Positions 1-7,167 are shown, numbered from the stretch's first letter. The stretch: DNA of 10,071 nt from Firmicutes bacterium UBA7523 (GCA_002479415.1 DLMZ01000019.1:1-10071); one strand, 5' to 3'. Notes: a model not told the origin generated them from the sequence alone. Made by a program: numbers and translations.

Positions 1-461
1 GCGGCTGAATCTAAATGCTTTGCAGCCAGCGACTCATCCGCCTGCTCCCCATCGATACTTACGGTGCCAATATCCACACTGGCGGCTAAACCTAAATGCA
101 GCGCAGCTAGCGACTCATCCGCCTGCTTCCCATCGATTCTTGCAGTGCCAAGCTCCGCACTAGCGGCTGAATCTAAATGCTTTGCAGCCAGCGGCTCATC
201 CGCCTGCTCCCCATCGATACTTACGGTGCCAGAAACGGTGCCAGAATCCACACTGGCGGCTAAACCTAAATGCAGCGCAGCTAGCGACTCATCCGCCTGC
301 CTCCCATCAGTACTCACGGTGCCAAGATTCACACTGGTGGCTAAACCTAAATGCAGCGCAGCTAGCGACTCATCCGCTTTATTAACCCCAACAATGCTTG
401 CGCTGCCATGGTCCGCACTGGCTGCTAGACCTAAGCGCAACGCAGCCGGCGTTTCAACGGC
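1..461 (-). repeat. In-frame 81-bp tandem repeats within fliK
   Basis: Read on the coding strand, the array starts with a degenerate 28-codon unit (378-461). It is followed by units at 297-377 (81 bp), 204-296 (93 bp), 123-203 (81 bp), 42-122 (81 bp) and a partial unit at 1-41. The peptide unit has the form ADESLAALHLGLAAS, then a variable VDxGTVSxDGxQ. There are two flavours: LAALHLGLAAS (A) and LAAKHLDSAAS (B). They alternate, giving a 162-bp higher-order repeat: bases from 1 onward and from 163 onward are nearly identical. The 93-bp unit carries a 12-base in-frame insertion near 232-243 that duplicates the encoded GTVS. All length differences are multiples of three, so the frame is kept. 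Confidence 0.93.
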
Positions 462-686
462 TTCGTTTTCACTACCGTAACTAGCAGAACCAAACTGCAA
501 AAACATTCCCTTTTCACTCAATACATTCATCATTGGCATTGTTTCATTTGAAAAGGCATGGGTCTGTTCAAGCGTATCGGCAAACAAAGCTGCGAAGGAC
601 AACAGAGAATATCCGGATTTAGCTGGATCTTTGCCGCCATATGGCTGAAGAGACACTAAAGCAGCAAGGTTAGCTTGTATTTGCAT
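1..686 (-). CDS. fliK: Flagellar hook-length control protein FliK, N-terminal part (runs off left edge)
   Basis: An open frame of 228 codons reads leftward from ATG at 686 and leaves the window with no stop. The start is fixed by a near-perfect Shine-Dalgarno, AAGGAGGTGAT, 5-7 bases upstream. It begins MQIQANLAALVSLQPYGG. The first ~75 residues are non-repetitive; residues ~76 onward are built of 27-28-residue repeats rich in Ala, Leu, Asp and Gly. I assign FliK mainly from position: it follows fliJ in the conserved fliE-F-G-H-I-J-K order, and FliK proteins have long, poorly conserved, low-complexity N-terminal halves. The conserved C-terminal domain, which switches export specificity at the FlhB gate, would lie outside the window and cannot be checked. 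In known systems FliK is secreted and acts as a molecular ruler for the hook. It sits 30 bases after fliJ, in the same operon. A different repeat-rich flagellar protein is possible but less likely. Confidence 0.75.
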   Translation of the reverse strand, partial: MQIQANLAALVSLQPYGGKDPAKSGYSLLSFAALFADTLEQTHAFSNETMPMMNVLSEKGMFLQFGSASYGSENEAVETPAALRLGLAASADHGSASIVGVNKADESLAALHLGLATSVNLGTVSTDGRQADESLAALHLGLAASVDSGTVSGTVSIDGEQADEPLAAKHLDSAASAELGTARIDGKQADESLAALHLGLAASVDIGTVSIDGEQADESLAAKHLDSA

Positions 687-716
687 ATCATCACCTCCTT
701 TCCATGGAATTCTTTG

Positions 717-1163
717 TTACTTTCTTAAATAGGTGAAACGGGCCATTTCATCGTTAAGTGCCTGTTCCTCCCGGTTTAAGTCATACTTGTACCTTAAATA
801 GTCCTTTTCCTTAAGTACATCCATTGTTTTTCTTTCCTGCATCGCTTTTTCTGTTAGCCGCAGCTGCTCTGCAAGTCGCTGCTCACACAAGGCCACCGTT
901 TCTTCCTGCTCTTTAACACAGCGAACAAGATAAGCAATATAGTCGCAGGAAAGCAATGCTTCAGGGACATCCATTTGCTTGGACTGACTGGCGGAATAAT
1001 TATCCTGAACCTTATTCATACATAATAGAAGCCGCTCCTTCTCATTACGGGCGTTCTCCACATCGCGAAAAGCTCCGGCAAGGCTGCGCTGCTGATCTTC
1101 TTCCGCCTTTAAACGATAATTAAGGACTTTTTGCAGAGAAAATACATATGTCAAAAATATCAC
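717..1163 (-). CDS. fliJ: Flagellar export chaperone-like stalk protein FliJ
   Basis: This 148-residue protein is almost entirely charged, heptad-patterned alpha helix. It contains the FliJ-type opening F-S-L-Q-K-V-L-N-Y-R near residues 8-17 and a Glu/Gln/Arg-rich coiled coil through the rest. FliJ is the small soluble subunit of the flagellar type III export apparatus. It inserts into the FliI hexamer like a rotary stalk, contacts FlhA and helps recycle export chaperones. The start is GTG at 1163, overlapping the fliI TGA by four bases (GTGA), a classic coupling arrangement. A TTG three codons downstream has more conventional spacing from the upstream GAGGG and is an alternative. Length matches the family (about 145-150 residues). 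Position between fliI and fliK supports the call, since sequence conservation in FliJ is weak. Confidence 0.9.
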   Translation of the reverse strand: MIFLTYVFSLQKVLNYRLKAEEDQQRSLAGAFRDVENARNEKERLLLCMNKVQDNYSASQSKQMDVPEALLSCDYIAYLVRCVKEQEETVALCEQRLAEQLRLTEKAMQERKTMDVLKEKDYLRYKYDLNREEQALNDEMARFTYLRK

Positions 1164-2479
1164 TTCCCTCTAAGCAAATTACTTAGCTGTTCCATCGCTT
1201 TTACATATGTATCATTTTCATCGACCCCCTGCTTGAGAAAGGCATTAATCCCCTCAATACACTCCCTGGCCTTGTCCACACGAGGGTTGCTCCCCGGCAC
1301 GTAAGCTCCAATATTAATGAGGTCTTCAGCTTCTTTATATGCAGCTAGATAATCCCTGAAGGTACCCGCCAGTTTCTGCTGTTCTAAACTTGTTAAGTCA
1401 GCCATTAACCGGCTTATACTTTGCAGCACATCAATAGCCGGAAAATGATTCTTAGCCGCTAAAGCACGGGATAAAACAATATGCCCGTCAAGTATTCCGC
1501 GAACAGCGTCCGCCACCGGCTCGTTAAAATCGTCCCCGTCAACAAGCACAGTGTACAGGCCGGTAATAGAGCCGACTTTGGCGGTACCCGCCCGCTCCAA
1601 AAGCCTAGGAAGTAACGCAAAGACTGAGGGTGTATAGCCTTTAGTGGTAGGCGGTTCACCGATTGCCAATCCAACCTCACGCTGAGCCATGGCCAAGCGT
1701 GTCACCGAATCCATCATAAGCATCACTTTTTTACCCTGGTCACGAAAATACTCAGCGATGGTGGTAGCTACTAACGCTCCCTTTATGCGCATAAGGGGAG
1801 GCCTATCCGAAGTGGCGGCTACAACTACAGACCGAGAGAGGCCGTCTTGCCCCAAATCCTTTTCGATAAAATCTACCACTTCCCGGCCCCGTTCACCGAT
1901 TAGCGCGATTACATTGATGTCTGCTTCGCTATGACGGGCAATCATCCCCAGCATCGTAGATTTTCCTACTCCGCTGCCTGAAAAGATGCCGATTCTTTGC
2001 CCCTGACCGCAAGTTAAAAACATATCTATGGCACGTATGCCGGTTGGGAGAATCTCTTTTATCCGCTGTCGTTCTAAAGGGTTGGGAGGGTCATTATCTA
2101 CAGGATAGCATTCTCCTCCGCCGGCAACACCTCCGTTTAAAGGTCTTCCCAAGCCGTCCAGTACCTGCCCTAGCAAGTGAGGCCCAACACTGACGTTAAA
2201 AACTCTGCCGGTGGGTACCACCTGACATCCAGGGCCAATGCCGCTAATACTTCCCAACGGCATCATTAGTACATGCGAATCACGAAAACCTACCACTTCG
2301 GCCGAAACCGGCAATTCTTTTGCTTTTGTATAGATAAGACAAACTTCACCAACAAAGGCTTGCAGCCCTTTGGCTTCTATGGTTAAGCCAATGACTTGGG
2401 TAACACGTCCAATCAATTTAGCTCTAGAAAATTTTTCCACTGCATTCATGCACCACGTAAGATCAAGATTATTCGTCAC
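1160..2479 (-). CDS. fliI: Flagellum-specific ATPase FliI
   Basis: FliI is the ATPase of the flagellar type III export apparatus, homologous to the F1-ATPase beta subunit. It hydrolyses ATP at the cytoplasmic face of the export gate. In the 439-residue product I see the Walker A loop GSGVGKST (168-175), the catalytic-glutamate motif GERGRE (195-200) and Walker B VMLMMD (252-257). Further family signatures are RLLERAG (292-298) and DGHIVLSR (331-338). The N-terminal beta-barrel precedes residue ~95 and the C-terminal helical domain follows ~360. The start is GTG at 2479, chosen because GGAGG lies six bases upstream inside the end of fliH; the two genes overlap by 11 bases. Length and motifs are complete, with no missing catalytic residue. 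The flagellar paralog, rather than a virulence secretion ATPase, is indicated by context. Confidence 0.98.
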   Translation of the reverse strand: MTNNLDLTWCMNAVEKFSRAKLIGRVTQVIGLTIEAKGLQAFVGEVCLIYTKAKELPVSAEVVGFRDSHVLMMPLGSISGIGPGCQVVPTGRVFNVSVGPHLLGQVLDGLGRPLNGGVAGGGECYPVDNDPPNPLERQRIKEILPTGIRAIDMFLTCGQGQRIGIFSGSGVGKSTMLGMIARHSEADINVIALIGERGREVVDFIEKDLGQDGLSRSVVVAATSDRPPLMRIKGALVATTIAEYFRDQGKKVMLMMDSVTRLAMAQREVGLAIGEPPTTKGYTPSVFALLPRLLERAGTAKVGSITGLYTVLVDGDDFNEPVADAVRGILDGHIVLSRALAAKNHFPAIDVLQSISRLMADLTSLEQQKLAGTFRDYLAAYKEAEDLINIGAYVPGSNPRVDKARECIEGINAFLKQGVDENDTYVKAMEQLSNLLRGK

Positions 2480-3230
2480 GGTCGGCCTCCGCCAACATTT
2501 TTCGTAATTCCATCAAGCGCTCACCCAGTAAACATTCGACCACAGCACTGCCTGCCTCAATACGGCAACTGCCCTTCTCCAGCGTGTCATCCGGCACAAA
2601 GCTTAATGTGCTGCTCTCTCTAAGCTCTGACTGCAGACTTCCCTGATGTTCCTTACAAATAGACATATCTGCCGGATGTAGCCTAACTATAATTTCACCT
2701 TGCTCGCTAAGCTTGGACAAGCCTTCCTTAACAGACAACAACACAAGTTCCGGAGTAGCAGCCAGCCTTTCTCCAATCATTTTCTCGGCCACAGAAACTG
2801 CTAGCGCAACAACCTGAGGTTCAACCTGCTTCAACATCTCGGCACGTTGTTTATGAGCAGCAGACAATTCCTCCCTAGCTTGACAAATAAGCTCATCGGC
2901 TTCTCGCCGCCCTGCAGCCAACCCCTCAATATAGCCTTTATCATAGCCCTCTTTATGCGCACGTTCTTCTATAGCTACAGCATTAGCTTCCGTCTCTTTC
3001 ATTATTTCTTCACGTCGCTGTTTTGCATTGGCTAAAATTTCTGCAGCCTTATGCTCCGCTTCAGCCATATAATCCGAAGAGTGCCGTGACAGCGGGTGGA
3101 GATCATCGTGAGGACTGCTTTCAGCGGCAGCAGAAGGAGCTTCTTCTAAAACAGCGCATCTGGACAAGCACCGCTCACTATAATTAGCAGCAATTTGTTG
3201 AGACTTTATCACTTTAGACAATGATGGCAT
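2469..3230 (-). CDS. fliH: Flagellar export ATPase regulator / stator FliH
   Basis: FliH is the peripheral-stalk-like partner that dimerises, binds the FliI N-terminus and tethers the ATPase to the C-ring. The 253-residue product has a variable N-terminus (1-50) and a long charged helix (55-130). This helix carries the hallmark glycine ladder GYDKGYIEGLAAG (Gly 95, 99, 103, 107), which mediates helix packing in FliH dimers. A C-terminal alpha/beta domain ends in CRIEAGSAVVEC and a final helix. I prefer ATG at 3230, which has AGGGGTGG about five to eight bases upstream. GTG codons at 3239 and 3236 are in frame but sit inside that ribosome site. The gene overlaps fliG by 17 bases and fliI by 11 bases, indicating coupled translation of the export complex. 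Confidence 0.93.
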   Translation of the reverse strand: MPSLSKVIKSQQIAANYSERCLSRCAVLEEAPSAAAESSPHDDLHPLSRHSSDYMAEAEHKAAEILANAKQRREEIMKETEANAVAIEERAHKEGYDKGYIEGLAAGRREADELICQAREELSAAHKQRAEMLKQVEPQVVALAVSVAEKMIGERLAATPELVLLSVKEGLSKLSEQGEIIVRLHPADMSICKEHQGSLQSELRESSTLSFVPDDTLEKGSCRIEAGSAVVECLLGERLMELRKMLAEADRDE

Positions 3231-4221
3231 CTTCACCACCCCTGGAAATGATTATTTCCCCTGTTTCATCAAGCTTTCGAATAATACTAACAATCCGCTG
3301 CTGCGCTTCTTCTACTTCACGTACGCGAACAGGACCCATGAAGTCAATCTCTTCACGCAGCATTTCTGCGGCTCGCTTGGAGACATTTTTGAACAACCGT
3401 TCTCTGACCTCTTCACTGGATCCCTTAAGGGCCAGTGCCAGGTCTTTAGAGTCAACCTCCCGAATAATACGTTGAATCGAAGCATTATCAAGAGAAATAA
3501 TATCCTCAAAGATAAACATTCTCTTCCTAATTTCTTCCACCAGCTCATCATCATCTTTTTCCAGCTCTTCTAAAATGAGCTTCTCCGTGCCTCGGTCAAC
3601 ATTGTTTAAAATATCAACTAAAGCCTGAATCCCGCCGGCGGAAGCAAAATCCTGCTGCACTACACTGGACAACTTCTCTTTAAGAACGAGTTCCACCTCT
3701 CTAAGCACTTCCGGAGATGTCCTGTCCATCAAAGCAATACGACGAGCAATATCTGCTTGCTGCTCATCAGGCAAGGAAGCAATTACTTGAGAAGCCTGAT
3801 GCGGATCCAAATAGGCAAGAATTAAGGCAATTGTTTGAGGATGCTCCTGAGAAATTAGGTTGGTTAATTGCTTCGGGTCGGCTTTTCGTACAAACATAAA
3901 AGGCTTAATCTGTGACGCATCCCGCAACCTTTTAATAACCTCACCGGCTTTTTGATTACCCAGCGTCTGCTCAAGCAAAGTACGAGCGTATTCCAAGCCG
4001 CCGTCCAGCAAATATTTTCGAGCCTGCCCCAACACAACAAATTCATCCATTACAGCTTGGACAGTATCTACTTCCACCTTAGTTGTGTTAGCAATTTCCA
4101 AGGATATCCGCTCAATATCAGCTTCACTAAAGTGTTTCAGTATTTTAGCGGACAAGGTTGGGCCAAGTGTCATTAGTAAAATGGCTGACTTTTTTACTCC
4201 GCTTACTTTTGCCCGTGACAT
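3214..4221 (-). CDS. fliG: Flagellar motor switch protein FliG
   Basis: FliG is the rotor protein that joins the MS ring (FliF) to FliM and receives torque from the stator. The 335-residue product has the family's three domains: an N-terminal FliF-binding domain (about 1-100), a middle domain with the EHPQTIAL signature (from residue 126), and a C-terminal domain after the MFIF element (235-238). The C-terminal torque helix is charged as expected, with D-S-K-D-L-A-L-A-L-K and E-E-V-R-E-R. Length is typical (about 330-340). I choose ATG at 4221 because GAGGTGA is well placed upstream; an in-frame GTG at 4233 would have almost no ribosome-site spacing. It starts 14 bases after the fliF stop, and its 3' end overlaps fliH. 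Confidence 0.98.
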   Translation of the reverse strand: MSRAKVSGVKKSAILLMTLGPTLSAKILKHFSEADIERISLEIANTTKVEVDTVQAVMDEFVVLGQARKYLLDGGLEYARTLLEQTLGNQKAGEVIKRLRDASQIKPFMFVRKADPKQLTNLISQEHPQTIALILAYLDPHQASQVIASLPDEQQADIARRIALMDRTSPEVLREVELVLKEKLSSVVQQDFASAGGIQALVDILNNVDRGTEKLILEELEKDDDELVEEIRKRMFIFEDIISLDNASIQRIIREVDSKDLALALKGSSEEVRERLFKNVSKRAAEMLREEIDFMGPVRVREVEEAQQRIVSIIRKLDETGEIIISRGGEDAIIV

Positions 4222-4235
4222 CAGGAAACTCACCT

Positions 4236-5795
4236 CTATTCATCAGTCAACCAAGTTCTAAGTAAATAAGCTACCGCTTCCGGCTCACTGTCTGCCATCT
4301 GGCGGACTCGTTGGTGCATTTGCTGTTCTTCACTTAGCTCTTGCTGTTCTTCCAGCGGTTGGTTTTCAACAGCGACAGGCCGCGATAATTTCGCTAACTC
4401 TGCATCCAAACTATCCTCATGCCGCTTCCTAAACATACGAAACAGCGCAAAAAACACAATCAAGGAAGCTAATATGACGGCTCCTATATTAACATACCAG
4501 CGAATCATTTCTTGTTGCTTTGCCTCATCAAAAGCCACTCGGGCCTCATCAACATGAGATGTATCAAAATTCATGCCCTGCACACTGATGCTATCTCCTC
4601 GCTCATCTTGGAAACCAATGGCCGACACTACAATATCATGTATTTGCTGCAGTTGAGCAGTTGTCAGTTTTCCGCCTTTGTCATTAACAATTACCGCAGC
4701 ATGTAAACTCAACAACCGCCCCGGCGCCATTACCTGCCGCTCCGTTATTTCGTTAATTTCGTAATTTGACGTTTCGTCCCGTCTTTCATATTTTGCATCA
4801 CCGCCGGCCTGAGAAAACACATATCCGGGGATATTGCTGCCGGTTCCGGCCTCGGCAGGCACAGCTCCTTCCGTACCTTCAAACGATTCTTCCAGCAAAG
4901 AGTGACTCCTCAATACGCCTTCATTGCCAAAGGTTATGATTGTCGTTTCGCGGGAATCAAAGTCAAACTCCGCCGTCATCATAGCAACTGCTTGACCCGG
5001 GCCAAGGACCCGCTCCAGCGTTTTTTGCATTCGCTGCTCCAGCTCTTTCTCAAAGGTCCTTTTTACATCCAGTTGACGCAGCGCAGACTCGGCGAGCTGT
5101 GCCGACGGATCCAAAACATCAACCAGATCGCTTAGAATGTTTCCCTGGGTATCAATAACAGTCACATCACCTGCCTGCAAATGCTCAACACTGCCGGCTA
5201 CAAGATAAACAATACCGCGAATCTGTTCTTTCTTTAAACGAGAAAAAGGACTCAGTTTTAGCACAATAGACGCAGAAGGGTTCGCCGAATCCTGGATAAA
5301 AATACTCTGTTCGGGCAAAGCAAGGTGTACCCTTGCCTGCTCAACCTCGTCCAGTTGTACAATCGTACGGCGAAGTTCTTCTTGGAGCGCTCTTTGGTAA
5401 TCTAAACGCCGATTAAAATCTGTGGCGCCCAGCTTTGTCTGGTCAAAAAGTTCAAACCCTACGCCGCCCCCGATAAGCGATCCATCGCTTGCCAGCTGAA
5501 TCCTTACATCATAAACACGATCCTGCCCTACTAAAATTGTCCTGCCTTCATTTGCCAGAGAATAGTGGACTCCCATTTCCTGCAGCTTGCCTGCAATTTT
5601 GCCTGCATCTGCCGGCTCTAGCCCTGAAAAAAGCGGAGCCATCCTTGGCCGCGCTATAAACTGCCCCAAGAAAAAGACGGTGATAAAGAAAGCTGTCACT
5701 AATACTATAACTGAAACTTTTTTTGGATTGCTCAATGCTTGCCATCGCGACGACAGCCCATCTAAGCTCCAAGTTGTGCGTTCATCTTCCGCCAA
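4236..5795 (-). CDS. fliF: Flagellar MS-ring protein FliF
   Basis: FliF forms the membrane-embedded MS ring on which the rotor, export gate and rod assemble. The 519-residue product has a first transmembrane helix at about 27-46 (VSVIVLVTAFFITVFFLG) and a periplasmic ring-building domain that includes DFNRRLDYQRALQEELRRTI and VHLALPEQSIF. A second transmembrane helix lies at about 433-453. A cytoplasmic tail ends in E-P-E-A-V-A-Y-L-L-R-T-W-L, the FliG-binding helix. The start is TTG at 5795. No ATG or GTG start is available in frame upstream, since a TGA lies two codons before, and AAGGGGTGG is six bases away. It follows fliE by 28 bases and precedes fliG by 14. Length is within the normal range for the family. 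Confidence 0.98.
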   Translation of the reverse strand: MAEDERTTWSLDGLSSRWQALSNPKKVSVIVLVTAFFITVFFLGQFIARPRMAPLFSGLEPADAGKIAGKLQEMGVHYSLANEGRTILVGQDRVYDVRIQLASDGSLIGGGVGFELFDQTKLGATDFNRRLDYQRALQEELRRTIVQLDEVEQARVHLALPEQSIFIQDSANPSASIVLKLSPFSRLKKEQIRGIVYLVAGSVEHLQAGDVTVIDTQGNILSDLVDVLDPSAQLAESALRQLDVKRTFEKELEQRMQKTLERVLGPGQAVAMMTAEFDFDSRETTIITFGNEGVLRSHSLLEESFEGTEGAVPAEAGTGSNIPGYVFSQAGGDAKYERRDETSNYEINEITERQVMAPGRLLSLHAAVIVNDKGGKLTTAQLQQIHDIVVSAIGFQDERGDSISVQGMNFDTSHVDEARVAFDEAKQQEMIRWYVNIGAVILASLIVFFALFRMFRKRHEDSLDAELAKLSRPVAVENQPLEEQQELSEEQQMHQRVRQMADSEPEAVAYLLRTWLTDE

Positions 5796-5823
5796 ATTTC
5801 ACCACCCCTTCAGACCTCCGAAC

Positions 5824-6123
5824 CTATATCTGCATACGGGATACTTCCTGATACGCTTCTATCAATTTATTTCTAATCTGAACCGTCATTTGCATAGATA
5901 GCTTCGCTTGTTCTACCGCAATCATTACCTGGTGAACATCTACAGCCTCTCCCATCACCAAATTAGTTGCAGCTGCATCCGCTTTTACCTGCAAACCATT
6001 AACTTCCGTCAACGTCCGTTTCAACATATCGGCAAAGCCGGCTCCCTCACTTTGTGCCGGCTTTTGTTCCGCAGCCTTTTGCCATCCCAGCGGAACAAAG
6101 GGATTAACAGGCAGAACCTTCAA
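5824..6123 (-). CDS. fliE: Flagellar hook-basal body complex protein FliE
   Basis: FliE is the small junction protein linking the MS ring to the proximal rod and is an early substrate of the export apparatus. The 99-residue product has a flexible N-terminus and the conserved helical C-terminus: F-A-D-M-L-K-R near residue 30, then G-E-A-V-D-V-H-Q-V-M-I-A-V-E-Q-A and V-Q-I-R-N-K-L-I-E-A-Y-Q-E near the end. The only sensible start is TTG at 6123, with TAGGTGA about six bases upstream, partly inside the end of flgC. Ten bases separate it from flgC. The length is typical (about 100 residues). Confidence 0.96.
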   Translation of the reverse strand: MKVLPVNPFVPLGWQKAAEQKPAQSEGAGFADMLKRTLTEVNGLQVKADAAATNLVMGEAVDVHQVMIAVEQAKLSMQMTVQIRNKLIEAYQEVSRMQI

Positions 6124-6133
6124 GGCAATTCAC

Positions 6134-6541
6134 CTACCCTTTCCCAATCTCAAGAGCTTTAAGGAACATGTTTTTTGAAGCATTTAGCGCCGTCACATTC
6201 GCTTCGTATGCCCTGGTGGCCGTAATCATATCCACCATCTCCTGTACTATGTTTATATTAGGATAAGCAACATACCCATCATCATTGGCATCCGGATGTT
6301 CAGGCTCATATACTAAGCGCGGCTCCGAATTATCACGGCTGACCCCAACAACCTGTACCCCTGCGCTATTTTTTGCACGGTCCAGAGCTTCTGCAAAAAC
6401 CGCGGCTCTGCGCTGGTATGGGCCACCACTTTCCGTCCTGGTTGTATTTACATTAGCAATATTGTTGGCAATTAAATCTAAGCGGAAGCGTTCCGCTGTT
6501 AGTCCGGACGCAGAAATTTGCATTGCTTTCATAATTTGCAT
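6134..6541 (-). CDS. flgC: Flagellar basal-body rod protein FlgC
   Basis: FlgC is one of the proximal rod subunits, secreted by the flagellar type III system. The 135-residue product shows the N-terminal rod/hook signature SASGLTAER followed by ANNIANVNT (residues 25-33). The C-terminal coiled region V-Q-E-M-V-D-M-I-T-A-T-R-A-Y-E-A-N pairs with it in the rod. I start at ATG 6541, three bases after flgB. In-frame ATGs at 6532 and 6523 are possible alternatives because the ribosome site (AAGGGAAG, within the end of flgB) is somewhat distant. Length matches the family. Confidence 0.97.
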   Translation of the reverse strand: MQIMKAMQISASGLTAERFRLDLIANNIANVNTTRTESGGPYQRRAAVFAEALDRAKNSAGVQVVGVSRDNSEPRLVYEPEHPDANDDGYVAYPNINIVQEMVDMITATRAYEANVTALNASKNMFLKALEIGKG

Positions 6542-6544
6542 AAT

Positions 6545-6961
6545 CTATCGCTTCCCTTCATGAATTACATAACGCATCAAGCTGTATCGCTCATTCATTA
6601 CCTGTGCTAAAGCATTATAATTTAATTGGTTGGCAGCCATGGCAGCCATCTCCCGGTCAACATCCACATTATTTCCATCTGCCCTCATACTTGTCCGCTT
6701 GTCTGTACGCACCTCATGTCGCACCTCACTTATGCCGGCGCGCCCGCCCATATGGCCGGGACGGGTTTCAGCAAGAGGCAGTTTTCCCTTGTCTTGCAAA
6801 GCAGCACGCAGATTTTCTTCAAATGAAACTTCCCTGCGTTTAAAATTAGGCGTATTCAAGTTGGCCACATTATGTACTGTAACACGATGACGCTCTGCAG
6901 AAGCATCTAACCCCTTATGCAACAACAACATGGTAGAGTCAGTCAACAATCCGTTAACCAT
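6545..6961 (-). CDS. flgB: Flagellar basal-body rod protein FlgB
   Basis: FlgB is a proximal rod subunit and the first gene of the large leftward flagellar operon. The 138-residue product carries the rod/hook N-terminal motif HNVANLNTPNF (residues 30-40) and the C-terminal element V-D-V-D-R-E-M-A-A-M-A-A-N-Q-L-N-Y. ATG at 6961 has AGGAGGG four bases upstream, so the start is firm. Its ribosome site directly abuts the U-run of a terminator hairpin (6972-7002) that follows a c-di-GMP-I riboswitch aptamer. Expression of this gene and everything downstream is therefore expected to depend on read-through of that terminator. Confidence 0.97.
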   Translation of the reverse strand: MVNGLLTDSTMLLLHKGLDASAERHRVTVHNVANLNTPNFKRREVSFEENLRAALQDKGKLPLAETRPGHMGGRAGISEVRHEVRTDKRTSMRADGNNVDVDREMAAMAANQLNYNALAQVMNERYSLMRYVIHEGKR

Positions 6962-6971
6962 AAGCCCTCCT

Positions 6972-7002
6972 AAAAAAACTCTAGGGGCGGCCCTAGAGTT
7001 TT
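6972..7002 (-). terminator. Intrinsic terminator in the flgB leader (riboswitch expression platform)
   Basis: A perfect 12-bp stem (6991-7002 with 6975-6986, loop CCGC on the transcript) is followed on the minus strand by seven U residues (6978-6972). It lies between the c-di-GMP aptamer and the flgB ribosome site, only about ten bases from the start codon. No promoter can fit between it and flgB, so it should act as a conditional terminator rather than a simple gene-end terminator. The plus-strand side also has a T-rich tail, so it could stop opposing transcription. Confidence 0.9.
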
Positions 7003-7011
7003 ATTTTCTCC

Positions 7012-7106
7012 AATGGCAGCCCAGCCGCCCTGATCAAAAAAGTCTGACCGTAGGCCTGTAGCTTTGCGTCCCCGCCTTTAGACAGGTTTGCCCCTATATG
7101 ACAATA
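7012..7106 (-). promoter_or_regulatory. Cyclic-di-GMP-I (GEMM-I) riboswitch aptamer ahead of flgB
   Basis: On the minus strand the conserved GEMM-I landmarks occur in order: GGGGCAAACC (7094-7085), a P2 hairpin, GGGACGCAAAGC (7072-7061), CAGGCCTA (7058-7051), and the closing block GGGCGGCTGGGCTGCC (7030-7015). These match the Vc2-type aptamer layout, including the CAAA platform that stacks with the ligand. By my alignment the ligand-contacting position before CAAACC is G, which favours c-di-GMP over the cGAMP-binding variant. The outer P1 helix is weak and I could not define its ends exactly. The downstream terminator at 6972-7002 is the expression platform. The flgB operon of Clostridioides difficile is known to be controlled by the same class of riboswitch. 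Confidence 0.93.
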
Positions 7107-7139
7107 TACTGCAAGGTAACCTCTTCTTTAAAAGAGATT

Positions 7140-7167
7140 CTTATATATCTTTCGCTAAATATGACAT
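7140..7167 (-). promoter_or_regulatory. Candidate sigma-A promoter for the flgB operon
   Basis: On the minus strand, ATGTCA (7167-7162, -35, 4 of 6 consensus) and TATAAG (7145-7140, -10, 5 of 6) are separated by 16 bases. It lies between the upstream terminator and the aptamer, which is the only stretch where the operon promoter can be if the transcript is to include the riboswitch. The region is AT-rich and other weak hexamers exist, so this is a tentative placement. Initiation near 7132 would put a short potential hairpin (7118-7139) at or near the 5' end of the leader. Confidence 0.35.

Noticed and set aside
1..461. CRISPR-like array
   Set aside because: The units are contiguous with no unique spacers, differ in steps of three bases and keep an open reading frame, so they are coding tandem repeats.
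64..480. 138-codon open frame on the plus strand, opposite the fliK repeats
   Set aside because: It is a by-product of the 81-bp repeat: a stop-free frame in one unit stays open in all. It has no ribosome site and lies antisense to a well-supported reading frame.
6972..7002. Reading the flgB-leader hairpin as a simple end-of-gene terminator
   Set aside because: The upstream unit already has its own strong terminator at 7243-7278, and this hairpin directly follows a riboswitch aptamer and precedes flgB with no room for a promoter.
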